NCBI RefSeq assembly: GCF_000165425.1
Contig: NW_001799650.1
Coordinates: forward strand, 200,108 to 264,107
Direction of reading: 5' to 3'
DNA length: 64,000 nucleotides
Origin: Paramecium tetraurelia
Lineage: Eukaryota > Ciliophora > Oligohymenophorea > Peniculida > Parameciidae
The notes under the pieces are model-generated. The model was not told the origin of the DNA. It worked only from the letters and a program-made list of their open reading frames with translations, and did not search any database. Below, piece after piece: positions 1 to 11,800 of the stretch; within the stretch, counting starts at the first letter, position 1, and each line of letters starts with the position of its first letter. The position numbers and the translations under genes were made by a program.

Positions 1-127
1 TATTGTTACACAAGGTGTAAAATGTTTGAGTGAGTTTATTTAATATTCAAATGGAAGGTGAAATAAATTGAATTAATGAAGAATGGTTTATACAATGAAT
101 TCATTTACTATTATTGAATGAATAATA

Positions 128-1351
128 TCAAAATGCTCCCTTGAGTTGGGATTTGACATAATCGGTGAATCTTGGTTGGTTTAATAAGTCCAAGGCTTAA
201 TGGGCAGCATTCAATTCCTTATTGTATTCTGAAACGGTGGCATTGTAGACATCAGTTGCAAAGGCGTAGTCGTCGTTTTCTGCTTACAATTATCCATTCA
301 AAGTATCCAAATCAGCATGTAAGACATCGATCAAATCAAGGGTTTACTCAATCTTGTCTAGAAGTCAATAGTAAGATGTGCTTACTTGCATTAGCCTCGA
401 TTTCAGCAGTCTTGACAACAACAGCTCTTTGGAATTCAGCGTGTTCTTGGTTTAATTAGATAACTCTTGCTTCGAAGTCTTTTTAAGCTTCAGCTTCGTC
501 AGCAGTGAGTTGATTGAGGGAGTCAACCAATTGGACTCTCAAATTATTGAATGCAGTAAGAATCTAGGGCGAGTTAATAAGGATTGGTTACTTCTCTAAG
601 AGCACCTTGATCAGCGAAGTTTGCTTCAACAGCGATTTCTAAGAGAGTCTTGATGAAGGTTTAGAAGGTGCTGTGTCTCTTGAGGGATTGTTGGATTTTG
701 GTCAAATTCTTTTAGACCTTTTGGATTTGGACAAGGGATGGTGATTCCAATTGACTGAGCAATTATAAGGATTCATCGATGGCACTGATGGCTTCATTGT
801 GTTCAGCAACTTGAGATTCAAACTCAGCATGATCATTAGCTCTTTAGACTGTAGCCTCGTTAAGTGTTCTTCTGTTTTAAGCGATGTTTTCTTATAATTA
901 TTCAAGTTGAGCAGCAAATCTGTCTCTTTATGGGATTAAGACATTATCATAGAAATCGTGAGCATTGAAGACCTCTAGAAGGGAATAGAGTTTATAGGGT
1001 TACCTCTTTCTTTGTCTTGGATTTCTTATTCAAGTCTTGATACTTCTCTGTTGTGAACATCTGTTCTTCTTGCATATTAGTGATGGACTTCTGCTAATTC
1101 CTCATCCAATTCATCAATCTAGAGGAATTAATGAAAAAAGGCATTACAAGTTTGGCAATTTCGGTGTTTAATTCTGCAAGGATACCTCCTGTTTATAAAT
1201 GGAGTTCACCAAAGTTCAAAATGAAGTTTCCCCAACCGGATTACTTGATTTGGGCAAAGGCTTTTTGGTCATGACTTGTCCAAACTGAGTTGGTGACATC
1301 AATTGCTGTAACGCTAAGGATAAGCAATGTGCAGACTGCTAATTTATACAT
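128..1351 (-). CDS. trichocyst matrix protein (TMP) family, secretory
   Basis: Encodes a 369-aa protein that starts with a signal peptide ([16 protein letters not shown]) and continues as alternating heptad-like stretches rich in A, E, Q, L and N, the pattern of Paramecium trichocyst matrix proteins, which are processed and crystallise in the exocytotic trichocyst core. Four introns fit: 358-385, 564-591, 975-1003 and 1119-1147 (28 or 29 nt); after their removal the frame is continuous and ends at TGA. TAA and TAG are read as Gln throughout. It is one of three TMP-like genes here, with the same layout as those at 19.5 and 31.6 kb but not near-identical. Family assignment rests on composition, signal peptide and coiled-coil pattern; which TMP subfamily is not decided. 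Confidence 0.85.
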
Positions 1352-1506
1352 TTATTGTTATTAATAATGAAGGCAACACCAGATAATTAGTGTTAAAAAT
1401 TCCAAAAACGAATTTTATTTTTATATTATTAATTTAATTATTATATATACTCTTTCTCAGTACAGATCAAATGTTTAAATTTGATAAATATATATAAAAA
1501 ATCAAG

Positions 1507-2415
1507 TCAGAGAATGCGTATCTTTTCGATCAGCAATGTTTAGTTGTATTGATTCAAAAATGTAATGGTTTACAGATTCTTCTTCTTAAGATTCTAATCG
1601 GTAATATCTGTCTTTTTCATCTCCTGAAACTAAAAAACTCAATAAACAATATACCTGTCCAATTAATTAAAGTCCATTATTGTTATTGTAATTACCGAAT
1701 CCTCTAATTAATCCTTTATGAAATTGACCTGAGTAGTAACTACCGTCACTCCATGTAAATATTCCGTCTCCTTCAAATTTATTATTTTGAAAGAATCCTT
1801 CATATCTGAAAAAATTTTTAAAAGATTTTATACTTGCATCTGTCAGCAAACATTTATATGCCTCTCCCTTCCTTCCTACCAGCCCAAAATTATCCTTAAT
1901 AAGTAGTACCGTCACTCCTTAACTCTTATCCCTCTCCCTGAAGCTGATTATTGATCCAGATTCCTTAAATAGATTACCCAAGTTTATACCTTTTACAACC
2001 TTTTTCTCAGATTTAAACATACCATAACCAATCGTCGTCCCTTATGAGAAATAAGCTTCAAAACTACTATATTATTACAATAAATACACGTCTCCGTTAG
2101 CATAAAACATGGTGCACACACCTTCCAGTAAGTCATTTTACCAAGTCCTAAGAAAACTTAAATCTTCATTTATACCCTTTTAATAAATTTCCAATTTTAG
2201 GCCACAGCTAAATTCCTTCTCCATGTTTTAGGCTTCCCTCCATCAAACCAAAGTATATGCTTTCATCATTTTATTTCGAAAGTTAGAAGTTTGAGCTGGG
2301 TTTGAAATTTTCTAATTTTTTATTTTATATGAACTGGCAATCCACTCAAAAGCTCCTTCAAACGAGAATCTAAAAGTGGACTTTGACTTCTTGAAGTATC
2401 ATCGTCAGCTACCAT
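1507..2415 (-). CDS. MORN-repeat protein
   Basis: Encodes a 251-aa protein with MORN repeats, seen as YFGLMEGSLKHGEG, YQGQFWAGRKEGRG, YEGFFQNNKFEGDGIF and YYSGQFHKGLIRGFG. MORN repeats often mediate membrane or cytoskeleton binding in ciliates. The model needs six introns: 1630-1654, 1806-1833, 1964-1989, 2148-2175, 2312-2334 and 2390-2412. With all removed the length is exactly 252 codons ending in TGA. The first intron would directly follow the ATG, which is unusual, so the start is the weakest part. Function beyond the repeat class cannot be told. Confidence 0.75.
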
Positions 2416-3551
2416 TCATTTTATACTCTTACTCTCACTCAAATGTAAAGATGCGAATTTCTAAATGAAATATTCCGATGGTATCTATTAATTCATGTAT
2501 ATGTTATTATTGAGATATTATAATTAATGAAAAAAAGAAAAAACATTCTTTTAGTTTAATTTAATACAATAGAAATGTCACAAAAAAAGTATTTCAAAAA
2601 TTCTGATCCTTCCATTTTCTAGTACTGTAATCATTTAAAAATATTCCCATCATTCCATCCATGCAAAATTCCTAACCTCCCCCAATTTTTGAACTTCATC
2701 CAAAGCCAGTTTTCTCTGCCCATTATTTATTAGATTAACTTCTCACTTTGATTAACCAGAATTTTTCATTATTAATAAATAAATAAATAATTTTCTTCTG
2801 TAGAAACTTCTAAGCAACGATTCCAAAAACAAAAGTTTATAATTCATCATGATCCCATTTAAAAAAACTTCTTCTGTCTCACATGTTTGCTAATTAAATA
2901 TTTAGGATTAGTTTTAAAAAAATAAATATTATTATATTTAAGTTACAAATTCATCGCTAAAATTTATCATTAATTGATATTTTTCAAAAAACCAATACAA
3001 AATTTAATAATTCGTATATTTTGAAATTATTTCAGAAAATTTAAGAATTTTTAATCAAAAAATCCTCAAAATATAACTCTTATTTTGATTTTTCTTGTGA
3101 AAAAATTATGATAATTAAGTTTTCGGCTAAGATAATCCAAAAAATGGGATTATTCTCAAGAAAGGAAGCAACCCCAGAAATGCGAGAATTATTTGTATTG
3201 TGAAAAATAGAAAAATATTCATTTTCTTCTTTCTAAAATTCAAATTGTAGCATCAAAAAGCAGCTACAAATGGAAAGAACTCAAATTGAAGTGCTTTAAA
3301 ATATCCTGTATTGATAATTAATCATCATTTGGAAAGTAATGTGGCATTCTAGAACATTATAAATTTATTCTAATATAAAAATGTTATTTTATATTTATGT
3401 ACCTGAAGTAAGAAAAATAATAAAACTCATATTAAAATCAATACACTTTAAATTCACATAGCATTGTAGGGTCTATTTCACAGAGGTGGAAACTTTACAA
3501 GCTTTAACATAAATTAAAATAAATAGATAAACAATATTAAGAAATTCTTAA
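2416..3551. other. gene-poor stretch with short protein-like frames
   Basis: About 1.1 kb between the MORN gene and the CtIP-like gene. Most of it is extremely AT-rich. A less AT-rich patch near 2640-2760 holds a 58-codon plus-strand frame (2575-2751, starting MSQKKYFKNSDPSIFQY) and, on the minus strand, a piece reading LALDEVQKLGEVRNFAWME. A second short plus-strand piece starts near 3145 (MGLFSRKEATPEMREL). None can be joined into a convincing gene; they may be gene remnants or chance frames. Confidence 0.3.
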
Positions 3552-4140
3552 TCATTCTGGAGTTAATAATAATTTTTCTTGATTTATCTTATGATTCATT
3601 CGATGCCTCGAGTAATCCTGTTTTAATTTTTCCGTTTAATTATTATTCGGCAAGGCTTTGTAAAATCTTTCACATTCCTCGCATTAATGGGCATCCATTT
3701 ATTATCTTTCTTTTCTATTTTTAACGACTTCTCTAAACACCTTCTCCTTTGGAAGTTCGACCTCAGTCTAAATAGAAAACTTCTTCTATTCTTCATTAGT
3801 TTTTTATAATTTATGGGTTTTGGATGATTGAGTTTACCTATCTTCGAATATTTCAAAAAAATTTGGTTATAAAATTTTAGCTGATTTTGGTTGATTATCG
3901 ATAAGAAGTAAATCATTAAGTTTTTACTATTTATTTTATTCGACCAAACTACCCATCATTTTCATAAGAGCTTAAAAAACAGTGGCTTGGGTATTGTGTA
4001 GAATGGATATATGGCAGAATAGTTGAAACACAGAATGATATGTGAAATCTAATTGATCAGCCTATTTAAGTAAATTAGTGTACTAATATTATATCAAGAT
4101 GTTTTTACAAAGAGGAGTAGATGGATTTTTCTTTTTCCAT
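3552..4140 (-). CDS. CtIP/Sae2/Com1-type DNA end-resection factor, small form
   Basis: Encodes 188 aa with one 22-nt intron (4062-4083). The C-terminal third matches the CtIP/Sae2 signature: FREVVKNRKERQQMDAHQC, then CEECERFYKAL, then SRHR, aligning with the human CtIP segment around HTCKECEIYY and CSRHR. The CxxC and RHR motifs are the family's diagnostic Zn-binding/activation region. The N-terminal 60 residues look helical, as expected for the oligomerisation domain. CtIP/Sae2 stimulates Mre11-Rad50 nuclease at double-strand breaks. The protein is much shorter than vertebrate CtIP and ends at TPE-stop, just where other family members continue with a conserved aromatic tail. In a ciliate it could act in meiosis or programmed genome rearrangement (inference). 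Confidence 0.8.
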
Positions 4141-4200
4141 GAACTCTTGAAATTGAGGAGCGAAAAACATTTGGTTGATTTAAATTATATATATATTTAT

Positions 4201-5487
4201 TCAATATTCAAAGTAAAAATCTAAGAGCTATTAAGCCATTTCTTTGAGTTACTTGTTGGCATCTAGAGAGTACCTTTCCAAAGTTGATTTATATTATTCA
4301 TTGCAAATAATTGAAAAAAGTTATATGTTTGAACAACGAGCGATTGAATTAGAAATGCATTTCAGGGCTAAATAATTTATAATGATTTAAATATTAGATC
4401 CTAAGAGATTAAACAATTATTCAATAATATATTGGGATTTGATTGCCAACCTTACTATGCTTTCATCCCTAAGAAGCAAATCCAAAATTTTGAGCACTTC
4501 AATTTACCCCTCGATAGAAATATTGTATAGTAACTTCACTAAATCCTCAACCACATATGAAAAATAAGTATTATCTCTCTCAAAAATTGAAATACACAGT
4601 TAAGCAGAGACCACCAATGTCTTTTCATGTCTATTCATATTTATCAATAAAATAGACATTAATTCCTGGTTTACAATTTGATAAAACTTATAATCTTCTT
4701 AGTTATCACTAATTTATTTGATAAAATAGTAAATAGTTAGTAACAGATATTGGCATGAAATATGATCTACTCCTTATTGTTTCAGGAAATATAGGATACA
4801 TTTCCAGGGTCTTCTTCCTTCATCATCTAATTAATTAATGGTATCCCAATAAAACTAAAAATTTTCAGGAAATTTTTGGATGATTTATGGGAAAATCCTA
4901 GCTGATTATGATAGTGTGCTATTTCGAGATTCTATGACTTCCTTACAACATAGAACATAAATCTACTTAAGACAAAGAAAGGGAGTATGTTATGACACGG
5001 ATAGGATGTAAAGGAACTCCCAAAACATAATAATATTGGCATCCATTAATTTGTCATTGAGGTAATTTATGAATTACATTAATCTATCAGTTTAGGTTTG
5101 ATCGCTAAAGATGTGATTAACAATTATTGGTTCGCTGAATAGATTATACATCACTAGCAAAGTCAAGTTGAGGTCCAAGTTGGGAGATTTAAGCAATTCA
5201 TACACATTTTTATTGATTAGTGTGATTTTATTCTGGACATCAAGTTCTTGAATTAAGGAGAGTAGCATTTCAATTTTGGAGTTGGTTGGGTTATGAAGAA
5301 TTTGTTGGATCTAATTTTCAATTTGATGTGTAAAATTGAGCTCAAATTGGATGGAGTTATTTTGTGTTGATGATTGTTAGTTTTGAGGGATAGTAAAAGC
5401 TCTTTTGAGTTTAAATTACTTCTCTAAGTTTTGTTTACGAATTTCGATTCTAAATTGTTCTCGTCTGGTTATAATAATGTCATTCAT
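4201..5487 (-). CDS. importin-alpha-like ARM-repeat protein
   Basis: An intronless gene of 428 aa. The N-terminus (ITRREQFRIEIRKQNLEKQF, then KLKRAF) resembles an importin-beta-binding domain: a basic amphipathic helix ending in KR residues. The rest is helical, with Leu/Ile-rich repeats of about 42 residues typical of ARM proteins (for example IVNHIFSDQT, WEFLYILSVSQHTPFLC, YLALKCISNSIARC). Importin-alpha carries NLS cargo into nuclei; ciliates keep several paralogs with different nuclear specificity. The classical NLS-groove WxxxN motifs are not obvious, so this may be a divergent paralog. The TAA/TAG codons inside helices are read as Gln. Confidence 0.6.
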
Positions 5488-5554
5488 TATATTAATAATG
5501 TCATATTCACAAGTTCATTTTAGTGATATGTAATCAACCTTCATTAGCAACTAT

Positions 5555-6904
5555 ATGGAGATGGAGGAGCCAGTCTAGGAGAAGGAATAGTAACTGAATT
5601 GGTGCTAACGTACCTTTGGTCCTCTGAAAAAGGGGGGAATAAGAATGAGTATTATCAGTTTGTTGGCTCCGTGTTTGGGTGTTGGTATGTTGGGTTTGCC
5701 ATGTATAAAAATTGAGTTGTATTTAAGATAGAGCAAAGGAATAAGGACTCATAACTGAATTGCTGTTGATTGCACTTTGTGGAATAATCTCATGTGTATC
5801 GATGCATATTTTAAGTTGGAGTGCAGGTGATTTGCAATGTTCATCATTTAGTGAACTAATTCAGATGAGTTTGGGGAACAAGATGAAGAGATTATTTGAA
5901 ATATTAACTATCTGTTATTGTCTATTGGGAATTACATAACTCTAGATCTCTTTTCAATTATTTATATATGAACTTTTCAGATATTTTGAGATTGCTGTTG
6001 ATCAAAGAGAATTGGCAATAATAGTCCAATTGATATTCATAATACCGAACCTTTTGATATCTTTTCAGAAGACTCTATTCAAATTAAGATACTTCTCGTT
6101 GGTAGGCGTAATATCTGTGATATACATAACCTTCCTTACCTCACTTGATTACTTTGTTAGAGGTTCATACAGTGATGATATTAAAATCAAATTGATAGAC
6201 GTGGATTTCAAGATATTCACTACTTTTGCAATGACATTCTTCTGTTACATATGTCATCTGTTTATATTCCCAATAAGAAAGGAATTGCATAACCCAACAA
6301 TCTCTCGTTAGTCCAAAATATGGAAAAGACAAACTCTAATTTGTTATATAGTTTATTCGATAATTTGCATATGTGGCTACTTAAGATTTGGGGATGACAC
6401 AAAAGCATGGGTTATCAATAATTATCATGGAGATCTCTTTTTTATGGGTAAGTTGGGAATGTCTTTTGCTTTATTCTTCGCGGTCCCTTTGAACATTTTG
6501 GCATGCAGATAAATTATACATGATATGTTGCTATCAGATGAAATGGAATACCAAATCAAACATAAGAGTCTGAGGATTTAAGCCCAAGATGGGAAGATTA
6601 CTTTTGAAGTTGATAGTGTTGATTCTTTCAGATCCAAGATTCATATCTACTCAACCTTGTTACTGCAATTTGGTAGTGCTATTCTTGCTCTGATTTTACC
6701 CAATATCAAGTAGTTTCATATTGTATTATTGCAAGTCGCTATGTCACAGTGTTAGGAGGACTCTTGGGTACAACTATGGTTTGTCTTATTCCTGTTCTGA
6801 TCTACTTAAGGGAATATAGGGATAAGTTGAATTACTACATAGTCATTTTAGAAATCACAGGAGTTGTGTTTGGTTGGATTGGAGCTGTTTATGGTTAATT
6901 TTGA
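5555..6904 (+). CDS. amino acid transporter, AAAP/SLC38-like
   Basis: Encodes 432 aa with two introns (5703-5727 and 6710-6735). The first helix reads ISLLAPCLGVGMLGLPY, the classic broken TM1 of amino acid/auxin permeases, followed by about ten further hydrophobic segments (LLIALCGIISCVSMHIL, IIVQLIFIIPNLL, MTFFCYICHLFIFPI, LFFAVPLNILACR, TTMVCLIPVLIYL). The loop before TM10 carries many charged residues. It should move amino acids across the plasma or a vacuolar membrane; the substrate cannot be read from sequence. It is transcribed away from the importin-like gene, with under 70 bp between the starts. Confidence 0.85.
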
Positions 6905-6998
6905 TAGGAAATAGTTTTATACAATTTTTCATCGCTTATCATCGTAAAATTATTCATTTAAGTTCGATTTCATTTTTATTAATTGTATAATTAACCCA

Positions 6999-8851
6999 AT
7001 GATTTATGATGCCAAAATCATCGGGGTTGAGACCCATTCTGATAATGTTTTGTACAAAATGCGTATAATAAATTCGCAGACTCTAGAGTATAGGGAAATT
7101 CGAGTTAGGTATGGTTTCTTATCAGAATTGCATTCCCAATTGCAAGATTTAAACCAAGATTATCAAGTATGTTTAGGTTTCAATTTAAGTTACCCCAATT
7201 TCCGAAGAAGGAGTTCTTATATTCCATCTTTAGAGAAAATGCATTTATTAAACAAAGTGAACAAATGATTGCCGAATATCTATCTTAATTGATAAAAGCA
7301 CCACCTCCCATATGTAAGCCATTGTTGGAGTTCTTAAGAGAGGGAGTAGATGCTGTTAGATAGAAGGAATTGTCAAGAGAAATATCGTCTAAGTCAGAAC
7401 TCTTAAAATTGATTAAACCTGAAAAAGTCCTTAAGAAATCATGTTTTGGTAAAACTACACTTTGCTCACTCTAAGGAAAGAAGGTGATTTTGCATAAATT
7501 CTATGTTCTTAGACATTAAAGCGAATAATTTTTTGGACATTATTTTGATACGCATTTATATTTCACAGATTTCACTTTCATTTGCAAAGTTATTCATATC
7601 TTCTTTTTGCATTAAAAACTCAATTTTATGGATAGTATGTTTGGATCAACTAAACAGCCAAGGTCCTGTAAGTCATAGCATTTTGCACATTTCTTCTCAT
7701 CCTAATATAAATAGGATGTAGTTAAATTGCACTCTATTGAAGTTTATGAAGGTCAAAACTTGGAGGAGATTATCAAAGAGAAAAGAATCAAAAAAACTCC
7801 ATTCACCAATATTGAACTTGGCAATTTAATCCAAAAATTATTGGATGCATTAGTGTTCTTACACAATAACCAATGCTATGGTAATAGAGTAACTGCAACC
7901 TCCATCATTATCAATCAAGACAATCTCAAATTAACTGGAATTCAAGAACCCAACGAAAGATACAAGGATAAATACTTAATTGATGGACTCGCCTTTAGAA
8001 CTGAATAAGAATATGACACCATATACTTTCCACCTGAGAAACTGAATTAAACCCAATATAATTCAAAAATGGCTGATACTTGGCAATTTGGAGTCTGTAT
8101 TGTCAAGGCAGCTCTCCTTTGCACTAATCGAGAATTGGAAGGGATTCATTAACCTAACATAGTCCATGATCTGATTTCAGAAATCAAAAGTCAATATGGG
8201 TAATGAAACTTATTTTTAATTTAGATAAGTGATGAAATAGCCAATATCTTAATGTTAAGTCTGAAAAATTCCATTCAACAACGAGCATCAATCAAAGACC
8301 TCCATTCCTTGGCTTCCCAAAGTTCTGTTATCCCATTTTAGAAGTTATTCTTGAATCAAAATCAAGATCCACCTATTACCTTCATAAGACTCAATTCTTT
8401 AAACAATGAAGAACAACAAAGACTCACAGATTAACTCTCAAAATCAACTATGTTATCAATCAAAATTAACTTATACGATCAGGAAGTCGATAATAAGGAA
8501 TTTGATAAATTGATGTAATTATTGGGTGATTTCGCAATAATTAGAGACATCGAAATAATATTGAATAAGTACTTATATGATTTGATATATCTTAGGACAA
8601 GGAAGGCTAATGTAAGTAGTATTCTCAGCAGTTTGGCATCGATAAAATCATTGATAAATTTGAACTTAGATTTAAAGGGATTGGAGATAGATTAGAATGA
8701 CATCATCTATGGAATCTCAATATTGAAATAAATGACAATGATGTAACGGTTTACTCTGGATTGTTCTAGCATGGACTTTATCAATTTTTTAAGAGCGGAA
8801 TTGGATGAAAAGACGAAAATGATTTTTTATCATGAATCATAATTAATTTGA
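6999..8851 (+). CDS. PX domain plus pseudokinase protein
   Basis: Encodes 599 aa with introns at 7167-7189 and 8200-8229. The first 110 residues form a PX domain (YREIRVRYGFLSELHSQL, then LPQFPKKEFLYS), which binds phosphoinositides on endosomes. Residues about 180-390 have a protein-kinase-like fold (LIQKLLDALVFLHNNQCYGN, then LKLTGIQE, then MADTWQFGVCIVKAALL), but the HRD and DFG motifs are replaced by CYGN and LTG, so it is probably inactive. A leucine-rich C-terminus follows (SLINLNLDLKGLEI). The layout recalls the PXK/slob family. Its stop codon lies 5 nt from the stop of the convergent calcium channel gene. Confidence 0.7.
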
Positions 8852-8856
8852 TAATT

Positions 8857-11800
8857 TCATAGCAGTTCAACTGATTTGATAGCATTATGTCTGGATTACT
8901 TTCTATTTTTAATTTAATTCAGCATTTGGTTAACTGATTACATCTATTCCATAACATTCGACATCTAAAATATAAAGAAATAAACATACATCTGTAGACA
9001 GTCTTTCTATTCTTTTCGAGTCCTCTTCTTCTTCTGATTTAAGACCTTACAATTCTCTAGCTTTGTTGAATGGGAACCAAGTCAAGTCCTTGGTCTAAAT
9101 CTTCTCCCACACGTACTATTCAATTCCTGTGTAATCTGTGGGATCCTTGTATTTCAAGTACGCCATGAAGAATACATAATTCCACATGTAATGATTCACT
9201 TTGATGTGATGATCGAATCCTCCACCCATAGATGAACTATCCTGTAATCTATCGAAGGTAGTCTTCAGATTGCCGCAAATAAAACATTTATCTTCAATGT
9301 CTCGAATCTTATTGCTTTCTTCCTCTCTCAAAGATCCAAAGGTATCAATGATAATACCTGCAACTATATTCACCATAATAATCACTAAGAATATATTAGA
9401 TGTATTGTCAAACACAAATCTTCCCAACTGATATTTATCGATTTTGTTCTCGTCCTCCAAACCTGATAAATATCCTCCAACACCACCATTGGCTTTAAAT
9501 GTCCAATCAAATGTGAAAAGGAAGCAGAAGAGAGTTGATTGGCATTTGCCTTTGTAATCCTCAAAGAAGAAAGTGTAGGCGATGAGACCATACACGTATA
9601 CTAAAATGATAAACAGAACCAATGTGAGACCCAATTATTATTTGGGTTCCCATACTGATCTTATCACATTTTTCAAAGTTGGATACCTAATCAAAATCTC
9701 AGTTAAGTGGAAACTAAAGAAGAAGGGATGCAACACTGTCCCAATAACAGCCAAGGCTCCATATGCTAAGTAATACACCACTTCTATTTCTTTCAAAATG
9801 TAAAAGAGAACTGCCAACAACTTGAAGATCTTGTAAATCAATTGAATTGGCCAATAAGTAAATTTATCCTCAAATGGTAATTTCGTCTTCCAAGCCTTTC
9901 TAATGATTAAAGGGGCATTCTTAAACAAAAAGAAGGATACAACAAATATCGAACAACAAGCCATTATAGTTCCACATATGAGAAAGATATTTCTGGTCTA
10001 TTATGGAGAATATCTCTCGTCTCGAAATAATCTGAAATCTGTTAGTCTATTACCAGAATCATTCTTGGCAAATGATCCGATTATGAAAAGATTTAACAGT
10101 AAAGTAAATAAGAAAGCCAAGTCTTTCCATAATTTCACATAATTAGCAAACAAAGCCAAGAATTTCTATCTCTAGAAAATGCGTCTCAATTATTCCTCAT
10201 GTTCACAAATCTCTATCAATCTCTCCGATTCTTAAACTAAAAATTACACCTTTGATTTTGTCGATGATCTATCCACATTCTCATGAAATTCAACCTTCTA
10301 TTCTTTCGGTAAATTATTGGTGTAAGGAAGCAAAATAAAATACACTATCTCAATTTCATTGTTTCTAACTACCTCTATTGAAGCACTATTTTTATAGAAG
10401 AAATCAAATGCCCTCTTAATATACTTTTGTTTCTCTGCCTTCTTTTCTTCCTTCTACTCTGCATATTTCTCTTTGTTCAACTTGTCCAACTAATCGGGTC
10501 CTTGATTCTAATTGGCAATTTGTTTCTAAGCCTCCTTCTTGATTTGATTCATTAGATCAATCCAACTATTCGCAAATGACATTACAAAACTAACCAATTA
10601 GCCTATTATATTATCACCAAACAGCAAATCCTCCAAGGCTCCTTTGTCTTATTTTAACTTCTTCCTAGTGTTTGCTCTGTACATCTAAACAAATTGATTT
10701 TCAGCATTCTTATCTGATTCCATATAATAGCACATCAAGAAATAAATATAAAATCCTTTTTGCAAAATCAATTCATCTCTGGTATCGTCATTCTCCTTTG
10801 TATTTTCAGGATCCTCCTTTATATGATCCAGAACCTCAATCTAATATCCTTCCTTACACTGCTTCTCATATTTATCAAACGACTTCACCAAATGTTTTTA
10901 GAGAAGTGAAGGCGTAAGATGTCTCATGATTCTTTTGATAATTGGATTGGAATCTGAGATCTCTCTCATTTCAATCAATGATAGAATTAAGATCAAACAC
11001 TTTGTCTGCATTCTCTCGATTTACCATGGTTTCAAATCTGATCCATTCTATTGCTTTTAAAATCTGCTACTCTTGTACTTGTTGTTTTAAGTCTTAATAG
11101 TCCTGAAATTCGAACCCATGGTTTAAGCCTTGCCTGCGGATTTCTTATCTTTCCTGGAACCAAATAAATCTGAAGCGATTTCAAAAAATTTAGAATCAGC
11201 AACTGCCACCTAATTCTCAGGACACGGACCCTATACCAATTCATTGAGAGTGTCCAAACACAACACCATATTATCGTATTATGCTTTGTCCTTATAATAA
11301 TAGGTGAGCAACAATTCAGCAACCTAATTGATCATGTTATAGGAATTTCTAGAATTGGATTGTTGACGAATGTAATTTTGTAAATCCAAATAATGTCCCT
11401 CACAACAATTTTGAAGAAACTTCAACACTTGAGTCAGCAATAATTCAAGTTCCTGCTCTTATTACAATTCTTGGATGTTTGGTTCATCTGTTTACAACTA
11501 TAGATTTTACAGCTAGTCCTCATTCTTTTTATCCTTAGCCTTTATCGTAATCTGTTTGATTTAGGCTTGAATAACATTATTCAATCTACTGAAAATGACT
11601 TCACTTTTAGGATAGGTTTTCATAAATTCAGAAATGGTCTTCTGAACTTTATTGTTACCTCCAGAAAGAAGAGTATTTATAAACATAAGAAAGTGTCTCA
11701 ACATTTCACTATCTAGAGTGGTCGATTCACTTAGCACTGTCAATACCATTCTTGTAGCTCCCAATTTATTGAAGAGATTTTGCATTTCTTCCATTTCATT

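Noticed and set aside
7727-8008. An active protein kinase in the PX gene
   Set aside because: The catalytic Asp of HRD and the metal-binding Asp of DFG are both missing.
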